Of a DNA stretch of 35,003 nucleotides, positions 34,033 through 35,003 are shown in pieces. The notes beneath the pieces are model-generated. The model worked only from the letters and a program-made list of their open reading frames with translations, was not told the origin of the DNA and searched no databases. Numbering within the stretch: position 1 is the first letter of the stretch; each line of letters begins with the position of its first letter. The position numbers were made by a program, and so were the translations under genes. The stretch comes from a virus, in the IMG/VR virus record IMGVR_UViG_3300027747_002447, positions 1-35,003 of that record, one strand, 5' to 3'.

Positions 34033-34906
34033 AGCAACAGACGAATCTAATTTAGACATGTCAAATGGTAGGAACTTAGAGTACTACCTTGATATGACTA
34101 AAGATTACAAACACGATTTTACATTTAAAGTAAAACAGTACGATGGATTCAATGTAGTCGACGATGGTGAATTCCAATTCGGTACTAAAGCGAAAATGGC
34201 TGACTTCTTCATATCTCAAGTAAAAGAAGACGCTATGGTTTATGTTGCACCGAGAAAAGGTTATGCGCCGTATTCTCTTTGTCATTTAGCAAAGCGGTAC
34301 AATAAGAAATTATATCTAGTTATGCCAGCTTCCAAAGAGGCGTCCGATCACCAATTAGCTGCAATAGAAAATGGTGGAATTCCATTATTCGTAAAGATTC
34401 CAGCGATGCCAACAGCAAATATATGGGCAAAACAATTCGCAGACAGAGTGGGAGCAAAGTATCTGCCTTTCGGTTTAAAGCACGAATCTGTAGTAGCAGG
34501 CGGAGTTAGAATATTTTACGATAACTTTAAAGACACCGATATAGAAACTATGTGGTCGGTATTCTCTACTGGAGTTTTATCTCGCAGTTTACAGATCGCC
34601 TTACCAAAAACTAAATTTAATGCTGTTGCTGTTGCAAGAAACGTACAAGACGGAGAACTTGGTAGAGCTAAATTCTACACCCACGACAGAGCGTTCTTAA
34701 AGCCTTCAAGGATACAGACTCCTTTTGATTCTATACAAACATACGATGCCAAAGGTTGGGAACTCCTAAAGACTCATGGGCAGCAGGGAGATTGGTTTTG
34801 GAACGTAGCAGGCAATATGCCCAAAGCTGCATTAAAAGCGAGTGACATAGATTCAAGTCGCGAATGGGGAGACTTCAAAGATTTTAAGCAGTACTACAAA
34901 GATTAG
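34019..34906 (+). CDS. Fold-type II PLP-dependent enzyme-like protein (295 aa)
   Basis: Residues 50-120 resemble the PLP fold-type II core (ACC deaminase/D-cysteine desulfhydrase/threonine synthase class): GEFQFGTKAKMADFFISQVK, YVAPRKGYAPYSLCHLAKRYNKKLYLVMPAS, AAIENGGIPLFVKIP. In that class a Lys early in the domain (here K57 or K59) would bind PLP as an internal aldimine. A FGLKHESVVAGGVRI segment may be the phosphate/substrate region. The C-terminal part (MWSVFSTGVLSRSLQIAL, YTHDRAFLKPSR) is unlike typical family members. The family identity is a guess from a partial pattern. It overlaps the SGNH-like gene by 14 bases, so a shared pathway (modified base, sugar or amino acid) is plausible. 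Confidence 0.4.
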   Translation: MFLNKATDESNLDMSNGRNLEYYLDMTKDYKHDFTFKVKQYDGFNVVDDGEFQFGTKAKMADFFISQVKEDAMVYVAPRKGYAPYSLCHLAKRYNKKLYLVMPASKEASDHQLAAIENGGIPLFVKIPAMPTANIWAKQFADRVGAKYLPFGLKHESVVAGGVRIFYDNFKDTDIETMWSVFSTGVLSRSLQIALPKTKFNAVAVARNVQDGELGRAKFYTHDRAFLKPSRIQTPFDSIQTYDAKGWELLKTHGQQGDWFWNVAGNMPKAALKASDIDSSREWGDFKDFKQYYKD

Positions 34907-34930
34907 TTTTTCTATTAGCCCCTTATTTTT

Positions 34931-34938
34931 TATATTTA
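34931..34938 (+). promoter_or_regulatory. Candidate promoter element (TATATTTA)
   Basis: This recurrent element lies only 12 bases before the ATG at 34943, in the 36-base gap after the PLP-like gene. Confidence 0.3.
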
Positions 34939-34942
34939 CCTT

Positions 34943-35003
34943 ATGAATATACTAGAAGAAGCAAATAACATCGTATTCGAAAGAAACGAAGAAAAGGTAA
35001 ATA
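34943..35003 (+). CDS. Start of a phage gene resembling the DUF6378 group (3' end outside window)
   Basis: Only about 20 codons are present: MNILEEANNIVFERNEEKVN, cut by the window end. ILEEAxxIVxxRxEEKxN is a start I recall from small phage proteins (DUF6378) that in other phages continue with a YGPF stretch, possibly linked to nucleotide metabolism. The rest must be read to confirm. Confidence 0.5.
   Translation, partial: MNILEEANNIVFERNEEKVN

Overview
This AT-rich window reads as part of a large T4-like (contractile-tailed) phage genome, most likely infecting a Bacteroidetes/Flavobacteriia host. Every supported gene is on the + strand, genes are tightly packed, and no gene-free stretch exceeds about 120 bases. 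The T4-like assignment rests on recognisable sheath, tube, gp26-like, tape-measure, gp32, UvsX, RNase H/FEN and gp41-type helicase proteins in sequence. The Bacteroidetes assignment is inference: almost no start codon has a Shine-Dalgarno site, the recurrent upstream TATATTTA motif resembles the Bacteroidetes -7 element (TAnnTTTG), and a DUF5522-like Cys-rich protein of the kind common in that phylum is present.

Layout. (1) 1-2998: tail fibre/adhesin module, with a fibre end carrying an intramolecular chaperone (S74), two related small fibre-like proteins and a long Ser/Thr-Pro repeat protein. (2) 2998-4153: small unknown proteins, one membrane-anchored. (3) 4204-17306: tail module with sheath, a Lys/Glu/Ala tandem-repeat protein, tube, gp26-like and gp51-like proteins, tape measure, a baseplate protein, a LysM-like wedge protein and a very large hub protein ending in an M23 peptidase domain. 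(4) 17360-29712: replication and nucleotide module with a short divergent family A polymerase-like protein, an SSB lacking the gp32 zinc cysteines, UvsX, FEN, DnaB-type helicase, class II ribonucleotide reductase, small proteins, a four-helix membrane protein and a full-length family A DNA polymerase with 3'-5' exonuclease. (5) 29742-32460: chaperone cassette Hsp20 - small ORF - GroES - GroEL. (6) 32481-35003: an unknown protein, an SGNH-like protein overlapping a fold-type-II PLP-like protein, and the start of a gene resembling a phage nucleotide-metabolism family.

Most noteworthy: two family A polymerase-like genes in one phage, the shorter with a degenerate exonuclease region and altered motif C; a complete phage-encoded GroES/GroEL pair plus Hsp20, where hsp20 has the only strong Shine-Dalgarno site, a 7-codon upstream ORF and an 11-bp inverted repeat flanking it; a recurring start-codon heptamer AGTTATG and upstream TATATTTA element; an SGNH-like/PLP-like gene pair of unknown role; and two low-complexity repeat proteins with near-identical DNA repeats that suggest recent copy-number change.
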